A stretch of DNA of 64,000 nucleotides, from NCBI RefSeq assembly GCF_000381885.1, contig NZ_KB907219.1:1-64000 (forward strand), read 5' to 3'. Made by a program: the position numbers and the translations under genes. The stretch comes from Actinomadura atramentaria DSM 43919. Its GTDB lineage: Bacteria; Actinomycetota; Actinomycetes; Streptosporangiales; Streptosporangiaceae. Shown piece after piece: positions 8,339 through 16,923 of the stretch. The notes below the pieces were generated by a model. That model saw only the letters and a list, made by a program, of their open reading frames with translations. It did not search any database and had not been told where the DNA came from. How positions within the stretch are numbered: the stretch's first letter is position 1; the number at the start of each line of letters is the position of its first letter.

Positions 8339-9144
8339 CGCGGAGTCGGCTCGACGCCGAACTCGTGCGGCGCGGCCTGGCCCGCTCCCGCGAGCAGGCC
8401 GCGCGGCTCGTCGGCGACGGCCTGGTCCGCGTCGGCGGGCAGGTCGCCGCCAAGCCCGCGACGCAGGTGGACCGGGGCGCGGCGATCGTCGTGGCCGAGC
8501 CCGCGGACGGCCCGGAGTACGTCTCGCGCGGCGGCCACAAGCTCGCGGGCGCGCTCGCGGCGTTCGCCGGGCTGGACCCGGCGGGCCGCGTCTGCCTGGA
8601 CGCGGGCGCGTCCACCGGCGGGTTCACCGACGTCCTGCTGCGCGCGGGCGCGGCCCGCGTCCACGCGGTGGACGTCGGCTACGGGCAGATCGCCTGGTCC
8701 CTGCGCACCGACGACCGCGTGGTCGTGCTGGAGCGCGTCAACGTCCGCGAGCTGACGCCCGAGCTGCTGGGGCGGCCCGCCGAGCCCGCCGCCGACCTGG
8801 TGGTGGGCGACCTGTCGTTCATCTCGCTGCGCCTGGTGCTGGAGCCGCTGCGCCGCTGCGCCGCGCCGGACGCCGACTTCGCGCTGATGGTGAAGCCGCA
8901 GTTCGAGGTCGGCCGGGAGCGGGTCGGCGCGGGCGGCGTCGTCCGCGACCCGGCGCTGCGCGCCGAGGCGGTCCGGGACGTCGCCGCGCACGCCGCGACG
9001 CTGGGCCTCGGGGTCCGGGGCGTCACCGCGAGCCCGCTGCCCGGCCCGTCCGGGAACGTGGAGTACTTCCTGTGGCTGGTCGCGGGCGCGCCGCCGCTGG
9101 CCGAGGAGGACCTGGCCCGCGCGATCGAGGAGGGGCCGCGGTGA
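8335..9144 (+). CDS. tlyA: TlyA family rRNA (cytidine-2'-O)-methyltransferase
   Basis: A 269-residue protein. Residues 1-60 are an S4 RNA-binding domain (SRLDAELVRRGLARSREQAA), followed by an FtsJ-like SAM methyltransferase domain with CLDAGASTGGFTDVLLRAGA as motif I, VVGDLSFISLR, and MVKPQFEVG. TlyA of Mycobacterium methylates the 2'-OH of C1409 in 16S and C1920 in 23S rRNA, and its loss gives capreomycin resistance; haemolysin activity was an early assignment. The start overlaps the previous stop (ATGA) and its stop overlaps nadK (GTGA), so it sits inside a tightly coupled operon with nadK and recN. Confidence 0.95.
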   Translation: MTRSRLDAELVRRGLARSREQAARLVGDGLVRVGGQVAAKPATQVDRGAAIVVAEPADGPEYVSRGGHKLAGALAAFAGLDPAGRVCLDAGASTGGFTDVLLRAGAARVHAVDVGYGQIAWSLRTDDRVVVLERVNVRELTPELLGRPAEPAADLVVGDLSFISLRLVLEPLRRCAAPDADFALMVKPQFEVGRERVGAGGVVRDPALRAEAVRDVAAHAATLGLGVRGVTASPLPGPSGNVEYFLWLVAGAPPLAEEDLARAIEEGPR

Positions 9145-10076
9145 CGGACGGCGAACGGCGGTCGGTGCTCGTCGTCGCGCACACGGGGCGGCCGGAGGCG
9201 GTCCGCAGCGCCAATCTCGTCATCGACCGGCTGACCGGGGCCGGGATCACGGTCCGGGTGCTGGAGGACGAGGCCCGCGAGATCGCCAGCGAGGACGTCG
9301 AGGTCGTCCCGGACGGCCCGTCGGCGGCGGCCGAGGCCGAGGTCGTCATGGTCCTCGGCGGCGACGGGACGCTGCTGCGCGCCGCCGACCTGGCCCGGCC
9401 CGCCGGGACGCCGCTGCTCGGCGTGAACCTCGGGCACGTCGGGTTCCTCGCCGAGGCCGAGCGCGAGGACCTGGCCGCCACCGTGGACCGGGTGGTCTCG
9501 CGCCGCTTCGACGTCGAGGAGCGCATGACGGTCGACGTCACGGTCCGCCGCAACGGCGAGGTCGTCGGCGCGACGTGGGCGCTGAACGAGGCGTCGGTGG
9601 AGAAGGCCGAGCGGGAGCGGATGCTGGAGGTCGTCGCCGAGATCGACGGCCGTCCGCTGTCGAACTGGGGCTGCGACGGCGTGGTGTGCGCCACCCCGAC
9701 CGGCTCGACGGCGTACGCGTTCTCGGCGGGCGGCCCGGTGGTGTGGCCGGAGGTCGAGGCGATGCTGGTCGTGCCGATCTCCGCGCACGCGCTGTTCTCC
9801 CGGCCGCTGGTCGTCTCGCCGCGGTCGCTGGTGGCGATCGAGGTGATGGCGGACACACCGTGCGCGGTGCTGTGGTGCGACGGGCGGCGCATGATCGACC
9901 TGCCCGCCGGGGCCCGCGTCGAGGTCCGCCGGGGCGAGCATCCGGTGCGGTTGGCGCGGCTGCACCGCACGCCGTTCACCGACCGGCTGGTGACCAAGTT
10001 CGGGTTGCCGGTGACCGGCTGGCGGGGGCGGTCGCGGCCGCGTCCGGAGGAGCCGGGAACCGGACAGGGGCGATAA
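9141..10076 (+). CDS. nadK: NAD kinase
   Basis: A 311-residue ATP/polyphosphate-NAD kinase that makes NADP. The signature VMVLGGDGTLLRAADLA is present near residue 70, then NLGHVGFLAEAE and the NAD-site stretch CATPTGSTAYAFSAGGP. The GTG start overlaps the tlyA stop as GTGA. NADP supply links functionally to the NADP-producing zwf operon at the far end of the window, but that is only context. The tlyA-nadK-recN order is standard in actinobacteria. Confidence 0.95.
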   Translation: MTDGERRSVLVVAHTGRPEAVRSANLVIDRLTGAGITVRVLEDEAREIASEDVEVVPDGPSAAAEAEVVMVLGGDGTLLRAADLARPAGTPLLGVNLGHVGFLAEAEREDLAATVDRVVSRRFDVEERMTVDVTVRRNGEVVGATWALNEASVEKAERERMLEVVAEIDGRPLSNWGCDGVVCATPTGSTAYAFSAGGPVVWPEVEAMLVVPISAHALFSRPLVVSPRSLVAIEVMADTPCAVLWCDGRRMIDLPAGARVEVRRGEHPVRLARLHRTPFTDRLVTKFGLPVTGWRGRSRPRPEEPGTGQGR

Positions 10077-10136
10077 TCTCGGCAGCCGCGGGAACCGGGA
10101 ACTGTTGTGCGAGGGGTTGTGACGCCGGTGCGTCCG

Positions 10137-11834
10137 ATGATCGATGAGGTGCGGATCAAGGGCCTCGGTGTGATCGACGAGGCCGTGCTCGACCTGTCTC
10201 CCGGCTTCAATGTCGTGACGGGCGAGACCGGGGCCGGGAAGACGATGGTGGTGACGAGCCTCGGCCTGCTGTTCGGCGGCCGGGCCGACCCGCAGCGGGT
10301 CCGGCCCGGCGCGGACCGCGCCGTCGTGGAGGGCCGCCTGGTGGTGGACCCGGGCGGCCGGGTCGTCGAGCGCGTCGAGGAGGCGGGCGGCGAGCTGGAC
10401 GACGGCGCGCTGATCGTCACCCGGTCGGTGTCGGCGGAGGGGCGGTCGCGGGCCCATCTGGGCGGCCGGTCCGTCCCGGTGAGCCTGCTGATCAACCTGG
10501 CGGACGAGCTCGTCGCCGTCCACGGCCAGTCCGACCAGCAGCGGCTGCTGCAGTCCGGGCGGCAGCGCGCCGCGCTGGACCGCTACGCGGGCGGCGAGCT
10601 GACCAAGCCGCTGCGCGCCTACACGCGCACCTACCAGCGGCACCGCCAGGTCGCGGCGCTGCTGGACGAGCTGACGACGCGGGCCGCGGAGCGCGCGCGG
10701 GAGGCCGAGCTGCTGCGGTTCGGCCTCGACGAGGTCGAGAAGGTCGACCCCAAGGAGGGCGAGGACGTCGAGCTGGCCGCGGAGGAGGAGCGGCTCGGCC
10801 ACTCCGACGCGCTGCGCGCCGCCGCCGACACCGCCCACGAGGCGCTGCTGGGCGACCCGGCCGCCGCGTTCGAGGCCCCGAACGTCGTGAGCCTGCTCGG
10901 GCAGGCGCGGACGGCGCTGGAGCAGGTCCGCGACCACGACCCGGCGCTGGGCGCGCTCGCGGACCGGCTCGCCGAGGCCGGGTACCTGGTGTCGGACGCC
11001 GCGACGGACCTCGCCGCCTACGCCGAGTCGGTCGACGCCGACCCGGCGCGGCTCGCGGTCGTCCAGGAGCGCCGCGCCGAGGTCGTCGCGCTGGCCCGCA
11101 AGCACGGCGGGACGGTCGCGGAGGCGCTGGCGTGGGCGCGCGAGTCCGCCGCGCGGCTCACCGAGCTGGCGGGCGACGACGAGCGGATCGGGGAGCTGCG
11201 CGCCGAGCACGCGGAGCTGGCCGACCGGCTCGCCGCCGAGGCGGGGGAGCTGACGGCCGTCCGGGAGCGCGCCGCCGAGCGGTTCTCCGAGGCCGTCACC
11301 GACGAGCTGACCGCGCTGGCGATGCCGCACGCGCGCGTCGTGGTGCGCGTCGGGCCGGCGGGAGAGTTCGGCCCGCACGGCGCGGACGACGTCGAGGTGC
11401 TGCTGGCCCCGCATCCGGGGTCGCGGCCGCTGCCGCTGAACAAGGGCGCGTCCGGCGGCGAGCTGTCGCGGGTGATGCTGGCGATCGAGGTCGTGTTCGC
11501 CGGGTCCGATCCCGTCCCCACGTTCGTGTTCGACGAGGTGGACGCGGGCGTCGGCGGCAAGGCGGCCGTCGAGATCGGGCGGCGGCTGGCCCGGCTGGCG
11601 CGCAACGCGCAGGTGATCGTCGTCACCCACCTGCCGCAGGTCGCGGCGTTCGCCGACCAGCACCTGCTGGTGGAGAAGGCCAGCGACGGGTCCGTCACCC
11701 GCAGCGGCGTCACCGCGCTGGACCGCGAGGGCCGCGTCCGCGAGCTGTCCCGGATGCTCGCCGGGCTGGAGGACTCCGAACTCGGCCGCGCCCACGCCGA
11801 GGAACTCCTGGCCCTCGCCGCCGCCGAACGATGA
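10137..11834 (+). CDS. recN: DNA repair protein RecN
   Basis: A 565-residue SMC-like ATPase of double-strand-break repair. Walker A GETGAGKTM lies near residue 35, a long central coiled coil rich in Ala/Glu/Arg follows, then the ABC signature NKGASGGELSRVMLAIEVV and Walker B TFVFDEVDAGVGG. The N-terminus MIDEVRIKGLGVIDEAVLDL is canonical, hence the ATG at 10137. A GTG at 10128 is better spaced from GAGGGG (10111-10116) and would add three residues. It is 60 nt after nadK and probably shares its transcript. No SOS box was seen directly before it. Confidence 0.95.
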   Translation: MIDEVRIKGLGVIDEAVLDLSPGFNVVTGETGAGKTMVVTSLGLLFGGRADPQRVRPGADRAVVEGRLVVDPGGRVVERVEEAGGELDDGALIVTRSVSAEGRSRAHLGGRSVPVSLLINLADELVAVHGQSDQQRLLQSGRQRAALDRYAGGELTKPLRAYTRTYQRHRQVAALLDELTTRAAERAREAELLRFGLDEVEKVDPKEGEDVELAAEEERLGHSDALRAAADTAHEALLGDPAAAFEAPNVVSLLGQARTALEQVRDHDPALGALADRLAEAGYLVSDAATDLAAYAESVDADPARLAVVQERRAEVVALARKHGGTVAEALAWARESAARLTELAGDDERIGELRAEHAELADRLAAEAGELTAVRERAAERFSEAVTDELTALAMPHARVVVRVGPAGEFGPHGADDVEVLLAPHPGSRPLPLNKGASGGELSRVMLAIEVVFAGSDPVPTFVFDEVDAGVGGKAAVEIGRRLARLARNAQVIVVTHLPQVAAFADQHLLVEKASDGSVTRSGVTALDREGRVRELSRMLAGLEDSELGRAHAEELLALAAAER

Positions 11835-11861
11835 CACCGCACAGCGACCCGAGGGGGGTTT

Positions 11862-11910
11862 CCGGCGCTGCGCGCCGCGAGCCCCCAGGGCTCGCGGCGC
11901 GCAGCGCCGG
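11862..11910. repeat. 23-bp perfect hairpin after recN
   Basis: CCGGCGCTGCGCGCCGCGAG... (11862-11884) and its exact reverse complement (11888-11910) flank only 3 nt. Downstream are GCAGTGAGCG and AGCGAGCGAGG words and a second inverted repeat, CGCGGGGGG (11964-11972) with CCCCCCGCG (11986-11994). Together they fill the 218-nt recN-steA gap. It can act as a terminator, but the length and the periodic AGCGAG words suggest a dispersed intergenic repeat element. Confidence 0.7.
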
Positions 11911-12052
11911 CGCGGAGGATGCACCGCAGTGAGCGCCAGCGAGCGAGGACGCATGCTCTGCGCCGCGGGGGGTCCGGGGGGTCGTCCCCCCGCGATGACA
12001 CGCCCCGCCGTTGCCCTGGGCGGTCCTTGTGCTCTGGCAGGATGAGGGAGCG

Positions 12053-13285
12053 ATGAACGAGCCGTCACCCACCACCGACCGGCGGGCCCGCCTCGCGCCG
12101 CTGCTGGCGCGGCGCGTCCGCGTGTTCGGGCGCGGGCGCGGCGCGGACGGGGTCACCGGCACCGCCCGGCTCGACCGCCGCACCAAGAACCTCACCAAGC
12201 GGCTCCAGCCCGGCGACGTCGCGGTGATCGACCACGTCGACCTGGACCGCGTCAGCGCCGAGGCGCTGGTGTCGTGCCAGGTCGCGGCCGTGGTGAACGT
12301 CGCGCCGAGCATCTCGGGCCGCTATCCGAACCTCGGGCCGCAGATCCTGGTCGAGGCGGGCATCCCGCTGGTGGACGACGTCGGCCCGGAGGTCTTCACC
12401 AAGCTCGCCGAGGGCGACCGGGTCGTCCTGGACGGCGGCGCGGTGCGGTGCGGCGAGGAGACGGTCGCCAAGGGCACCGAGCAGACCGCCGCGACCGTCG
12501 AGGACGCGCTCACCGAGGCCAAGGCGGGGCTGGCGCACCAGTTGGAGGCATTCGTCGCCAACACGATGGAGTACGTCAAGCGCGAGCGGGACCTGCTCAT
12601 CGACGGCGTCGGCGTCCCGGACGTCCAGACCAAGATCAGCGGGCGGCACGCGCTGATCGTCGTGCGCGGCTACCACTACCGCGAGGACATCGCGGCGCTG
12701 CGGCCCTACATCCGCGAGTACCGGCCGGTGCTCATCGGCGTGGACGGCGGCGCGGACGCGCTGCTGGAGGCGGGCTACCGGCCCGACATGATCGTCGGCG
12801 ACATGGACTCGGTGTCGGACCAGGCGCTGACCTGCGGCGCGGAGATCGTCGTCCACGCCTACCGGGACGGCCGCGCGCCCGGCCTGCAGCGCGTCCACGA
12901 CCTCGGGCGGGAGGCGGTCACGTTCCCCGCCACCGCCACCAGCGAGGACATCGCGATGCTGCTGGCCGACGACAAGGGCGCCACGCTCATCGTCGCGGTC
13001 GGCACCCACGCCAACATGGTCGAGTTCCTCGACAAGGGCCGCGCCGGGATGGCCAGCACGTTCCTGACGCGGCTGCGGGTCGGCAGCAAGCTCGTCGACG
13101 CCAAGGGCGTCAGCCGCCTGTACCGCAGCCGGATCTCCACCTGGCAGCTCCTCTTCCTCGTCATCGGCGCGTTCGTCGCCATGTCCACCGCCGTGTCCAT
13201 GTCCCCCGCGGGCGACGTCATCCGTCCCCTGCTGGCCGACCGCTGGCACGCCTTCCTCTTCTGGCTGACCGGACTCTTCTCTTGA
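12053..13285 (+). CDS. steA: putative cytokinetic ring protein SteA
   Basis: A 410-residue protein with a large cytosolic part and one C-terminal membrane segment (QLLFLVIGAFVAMSTAVSM) followed by a short tail. The cytosolic part has the SteA/thiamine-pyrophosphokinase-like signatures PVLIGVDGGADALLEAGYRP, MIVGDMDSVSD and SEDIAMLLADDKGATLIVAV. In Corynebacterium glutamicum SteA and SteB localise to the division site and affect cell separation and envelope sensitivity; no kinase activity is established. The ATG at 12053 is preceded by GAGGGAG. Its stop TGA overlaps the TTG start of steB, so the pair is translationally coupled. Confidence 0.92.
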   Translation: MNEPSPTTDRRARLAPLLARRVRVFGRGRGADGVTGTARLDRRTKNLTKRLQPGDVAVIDHVDLDRVSAEALVSCQVAAVVNVAPSISGRYPNLGPQILVEAGIPLVDDVGPEVFTKLAEGDRVVLDGGAVRCGEETVAKGTEQTAATVEDALTEAKAGLAHQLEAFVANTMEYVKRERDLLIDGVGVPDVQTKISGRHALIVVRGYHYREDIAALRPYIREYRPVLIGVDGGADALLEAGYRPDMIVGDMDSVSDQALTCGAEIVVHAYRDGRAPGLQRVHDLGREAVTFPATATSEDIAMLLADDKGATLIVAVGTHANMVEFLDKGRAGMASTFLTRLRVGSKLVDAKGVSRLYRSRISTWQLLFLVIGAFVAMSTAVSMSPAGDVIRPLLADRWHAFLFWLTGLFS

Positions 13286-14238
13286 TTGATTTCCGCTACC
13301 ACCTCGTCTCCATTGTCGCGATCTTCCTGGCGCTGGCGCTCGGCATCATCCTCGGGTCGACCACCCTGTCGGACTCGGTCACCGCGGGCCTGAAGCGCGA
13401 GGCCAACACCGCGGCCAAGCGCAACGAGGCGCTGCGCCAGGAGCAGACGCGGCTCACCGCGCAGACCAAGGGCCAGGAGCAGTTCGCGCAGGTCCTCGGC
13501 GCGCAGGTCGTCGAGGGGCGGCTCAAGGGCCAGTCGGTCGTGCTGGTGGAGGCCCCCGGCGCGGGCAACGACGGCATCGAGAAGATCGGCGCGCTGGCCA
13601 AGGCCGCGGGCGCGACGGTCACCGGCCGCGTCACGATCCAGGCCAAGTTCCTGGACGCGCGCGAGGGCGCGACGGTGGACGAGCTGGCGACGCAGCTCAA
13701 GCCCGCCGGGACCGCGTTCCCGTCCGACGCCGACCCGTACGCCAAGGCCGGCGCGGTGCTGGCGTCCGCGCTCGTCACCCGCGACGCCGCCGGGATCGGC
13801 CGCGAGGACGCCTCCGGCAGCGCGATCCTCGGCGGCTTCCAGCAGGCGGGTTACCTGACTCTCAGCGGGAAGCCCGCCCAGCATGCGACACTCGCCGTCA
13901 TGGTCGCGCCGTCCAGCCCGTACACCTACTCCGGCGGCGACGCCGCGAACAAGGCGCTGCTGGCGGTGACCGGCGCGCTGGACCGCGCGGGCCGCGGCAC
14001 CGTCGTGGGCGGGCCGCAGCAGGCCGCCCAGGAGGGCGGGCTGATCACGGCGCTGCGCGACTCCGACACCGACAAGAGCGTGTCGGCCGTCGACACGGCC
14101 GACACCGCCTCCGGCCAGGTCGTGACGATCCTGGCCCTCCAGAACGAGTTGAGCGGCAAGTCGGGGCAGTACGGCACGGGCTCGGGCGTGAGCGGGTACC
14201 TGCCGTCCCCGGCCCCCGCCGCCGGGAAGAACGGATGA
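13282..14238 (+). CDS. steB: SteB/MctB-like coiled-coil envelope protein (copper transporter family)
   Basis: A 318-residue protein starting (M)IDFRYHLVSIVAIFLALALG, an N-terminal membrane anchor, then an extracytoplasmic coiled coil (about residues 35-80, rich in K/E/R/Q) and an Ala/Gly-rich domain. This is the family annotated as copper transporter/MctB after the mycobacterial outer-membrane channel, but in corynebacteria the steA partner acts in cytokinesis; a division role fits the location better. The start is a TTG at 13282 overlapping the steA stop (TTGA); no better start exists and the conserved IDFRYH begins right there. Confidence 0.88.
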   Translation: MIDFRYHLVSIVAIFLALALGIILGSTTLSDSVTAGLKREANTAAKRNEALRQEQTRLTAQTKGQEQFAQVLGAQVVEGRLKGQSVVLVEAPGAGNDGIEKIGALAKAAGATVTGRVTIQAKFLDAREGATVDELATQLKPAGTAFPSDADPYAKAGAVLASALVTRDAAGIGREDASGSAILGGFQQAGYLTLSGKPAQHATLAVMVAPSSPYTYSGGDAANKALLAVTGALDRAGRGTVVGGPQQAAQEGGLITALRDSDTDKSVSAVDTADTASGQVVTILALQNELSGKSGQYGTGSGVSGYLPSPAPAAGKNG

Positions 14239-14242
14239 GCCG

Positions 14243-15232
14243 ATGAGCCGTGCGACGAGGTCGCCGAGGGGAACGACGGACGGGCGCCCGGTGCGCGCCG
14301 CCGTCCGCTGGCTGGCCGGGGCCGCGCTCGGCGGCGCCGCCGCCCGCGCCGCGTACGCGTCGCTGACCGCCCGCCCGCCGGGCCTCGGCGGCGTCGCGGG
14401 CGACGAGCTGTGGGGCCGCACCAACCACCGGGGCGAGCCGGTCACGCTGCTGGAGGGCCCCGCGTTCGTCGCGGGCGCGGCGGCGGGCGGGCTGCTGGCC
14501 GCCGGGCCCGGCGCGCGGCTGCGCGCCGCGACGCTGCTGGCCGGGGCGGTCCCCGGCGCGCTCGGCGGCTACGACGACCTGTTCGGGTCGGGCACGTCGC
14601 GCGGCTTCAAGGGCCACCTCGGCGCGCTGGCGCGCGGCGAGGTCACCACCGGCGCGGTGAAGATCCTCGGAATCGGCGCGGCGGGCCTGGCGGCCGCCGC
14701 CGTGGCGGGCTCCCCGGCCCCGACGCGCGCCGGACGGGCCGTCGACACGCTGCTGAACGGCGCGCTGATCGCGGGCTCGGCGAACCTGATGAACCTGTTC
14801 GACCTGCGGCCCGGCCGGGCGATCAAGGTGGGGCTGCTCACCGGCGTGCCGCTCGCCGCGACGGCGGGCGGGGCGGTGACGGCCGCGCCGCTCGGGGCCG
14901 CCGCCGCGCTGCTGCCCGCCGACCTGGCCGAGCGCGCGATGCTCGGCGACACCGGCGCGAACGCGCTCGGCGGGCTGCTCGGCCTGGCCGCGACGCGGCT
15001 CGGCCGCCGGAGCCGCCTCGCGGTGTTCGCGGGCGTCGCGGGGCTGAACGCCGCCAGCGAGTTCGTGTCGTTCACCAAGGTCATCGCGCGGACGCCGGTG
15101 CTGCACCGGCTCGACATGCTCGGCCGCCGCCCGCCCGCGCCCGCGTCGGGGACCGTCCCGCCGCCCGCCGACCCCGGCGACGGCGCGGGCGACGGCGCGC
15201 CGACCGAACCGGCCGCGGGCACCGCGTCCTGA
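14243..15232 (+). CDS. MraY/WecA-like membrane protein (glycosyl-1-phosphate transferase family)
   Basis: A 329-residue, Ala/Gly/Leu-rich protein with about eight membrane segments. Two motifs recall the polyprenyl-phosphate N-acetylhexosamine-1-phosphate transferases: YDDLFGSG with the Asp pair at 111-112, followed by RGFKGH, and NLMNLFDLRPGRAIK (N184, D187). In MraY/WecA these bind Mg and the nucleotide sugar. The match is weak elsewhere, so activity is inferred, not shown. It starts 4 nt after steB and precedes a MurJ-like flippase and a GT4 transferase, a set expected for a lipid-linked glycan pathway. It could instead be an inactive paralogue serving as scaffold. Confidence 0.7.
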   Translation: MSRATRSPRGTTDGRPVRAAVRWLAGAALGGAAARAAYASLTARPPGLGGVAGDELWGRTNHRGEPVTLLEGPAFVAGAAAGGLLAAGPGARLRAATLLAGAVPGALGGYDDLFGSGTSRGFKGHLGALARGEVTTGAVKILGIGAAGLAAAAVAGSPAPTRAGRAVDTLLNGALIAGSANLMNLFDLRPGRAIKVGLLTGVPLAATAGGAVTAAPLGAAAALLPADLAERAMLGDTGANALGGLLGLAATRLGRRSRLAVFAGVAGLNAASEFVSFTKVIARTPVLHRLDMLGRRPPAPASGTVPPPADPGDGAGDGAPTEPAAGTAS

Positions 15233-15306
15233 CCGGCCGCCCCCGCGCCGAACCGCCCCCGCCCGACGCCGCGCCCCGCGTGCCCGATCCCCGTGAGCCC
15301 CCGCCC

Positions 15307-16923
15307 GTGACCCCTCGCCTCCGCCGCCTCACCGGCGGCCTCGCGGGCGCCGCCGTCGTCATCGGCGTCATCACCGTGCTGTCGCGGCTGGCGGGGTTCG
15401 GGCGGACGTACGTGTTCTCGCAGACCGTCACGACGTCCTGCCTGAGCCAGGCGTACTTCACCTCGACGCAGTTCCCGAGCATCGTCTACGAGATCGTCGC
15501 GGGCGGCGCGCTGGCCAGCATGGTCGTGCCGGTGCTCGCCGCGCCCGCCGAGCGCGGCGACCGCGAGGAGGTCCGGCGGATCGCGTCGGCGCTGCTGACC
15601 TGGGTCGTGGTGCTGATGGTGCCGCTGTCGGCGGCGATGGCGCTGGCGTCCCGGCCGATCATGGAGCTGCTGGTCGGGCCGGACCTGATCGGCTGCTCGC
15701 GGCACGACGTCGTCGCGGTCGGCGGCGACATGCTCGCCGTCCTCGCCCCGCAGATGATCATGTACGGGATGGCGGTCGTGCTGTACGGGGTGCTGCAGTC
15801 GCACCGGCGGTTCGTCGCGCCCGCGCTCGCGCCGCTGGCGTCGAGCCTCGTCGTCATCGGCGCGTACCTGGTGTACGCGCCGCTGGGCCGCGGGTTCGAG
15901 AACGACCTGGCGCGCCTGCCGCTGCACGCCGAGCTGACGCTGTCGGTCGGGACGGCGCTCGGCGGCGTCGCGATGGCCGCGACCGCCGGGATCGCCGCGT
16001 GGCGGCTGCGGCTCGGGCTGCGGCCCGCGCTGCGGTTCCCGCCGGGCGTGGCGCGGCGCGTCCGGCACCTGGCGGCCGCGGGCCTGGCGACGGTCGTCGC
16101 GCAGCAGTTGTCGGCGCTGCTCGTCGTGCGGCTCAGCTACCGGGGGACGGGCGGCGCGCTCGCCAACTACCAGTACGCCTGGTCGATCTACCTGCTGCCG
16201 TGGGCGATCCTCGCGGTCCCGATCGCGACGAGCGCGTTCCCGCTGCTGTCGGCGCGCACCGCGCCGGAGGACGCGGCCGCGTTCGACCGGATCACCGCGT
16301 CCACGACGCGGGCGGTGCTGCTGGTGTCGTGCGCGGGCGCGGCGGTGCTCGCGGCCGTCGCGGTGCCCGCGTCGGCGGTGTTCAACCCCGGCCGCCCCGA
16401 CCAGCAGGAGGTGCTGGCCCGCGCCGTGCTGGCGTTCGCGCCGGGGCTGGTCGGCTACGGGCTCGTCGCCCACCTCGGCCGGGTGCTGTACGCGTGCCGC
16501 CGGGGCCGGACGGGCGCGGTCGCGACCGTCATCGGGTGGGTCGCGGTGATGGCCGCCGACGTCGCGCTCGTGTTCACCGTGGACGCGCACTGGGTCGTCG
16601 CCGCGCTCGGCGTCGGCAACGCGGCCGGGATGACGGTCGCCGGGGCGCTGCTGCTCGGCGTGCTCGCCCGCGCGCGGGGCCGCGCGGCGCTGCACGGGGT
16701 GCCGCGCGCGCTGCTCGCGGCCGTCGCGGGCGCGGTCGCCGGGGCCGCCGCCGGGTACGGGTGCGCGGCGCTGCTCGGCACCGGGGGGCAGTTGCGCGCC
16801 GTCGGGACCGGCGGGGCGGCGGCGCTGGCCGCCGGGCTGGTGTTCCTGGCGGTGGTGTTCGTGATCGACGGCCGGGACCTCCGCGCCGTCCTCAGCAGGA
16901 GGTTCGCACGAGATGTCCCCTGA
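15307..16923 (+). CDS. murJ: MurJ-like lipid-linked glycan flippase
   Basis: A 538-residue integral membrane protein with about 13-14 hydrophobic segments. The N-terminal segment VITVLSRLAGFGRTYVFSQT matches the MurJ/MviN fold start, and the conserved MurJ-type region RLSYRGTGGALANYQYAWSI with Arg/Asn in the channel follows. MurJ flips lipid II across the membrane; this copy is next to a MraY-like protein and a GT4 enzyme, so its cargo may be a different lipid-linked sugar, and the organism may have another murJ elsewhere. The GTG at 15307 was taken as start; earlier in-frame GTGs would add a Pro-rich leader. It overlaps the next gene by 11 nt. Confidence 0.82.
   Translation: MTPRLRRLTGGLAGAAVVIGVITVLSRLAGFGRTYVFSQTVTTSCLSQAYFTSTQFPSIVYEIVAGGALASMVVPVLAAPAERGDREEVRRIASALLTWVVVLMVPLSAAMALASRPIMELLVGPDLIGCSRHDVVAVGGDMLAVLAPQMIMYGMAVVLYGVLQSHRRFVAPALAPLASSLVVIGAYLVYAPLGRGFENDLARLPLHAELTLSVGTALGGVAMAATAGIAAWRLRLGLRPALRFPPGVARRVRHLAAAGLATVVAQQLSALLVVRLSYRGTGGALANYQYAWSIYLLPWAILAVPIATSAFPLLSARTAPEDAAAFDRITASTTRAVLLVSCAGAAVLAAVAVPASAVFNPGRPDQQEVLARAVLAFAPGLVGYGLVAHLGRVLYACRRGRTGAVATVIGWVAVMAADVALVFTVDAHWVVAALGVGNAAGMTVAGALLLGVLARARGRAALHGVPRALLAAVAGAVAGAAAGYGCAALLGTGGQLRAVGTGGAAALAAGLVFLAVVFVIDGRDLRAVLSRRFARDVP

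Noticed and set aside
8679..12068. 1129-codon minus-strand frame
   Set aside because: Antisense to tlyA, nadK and recN, all with full family motifs on the plus strand.
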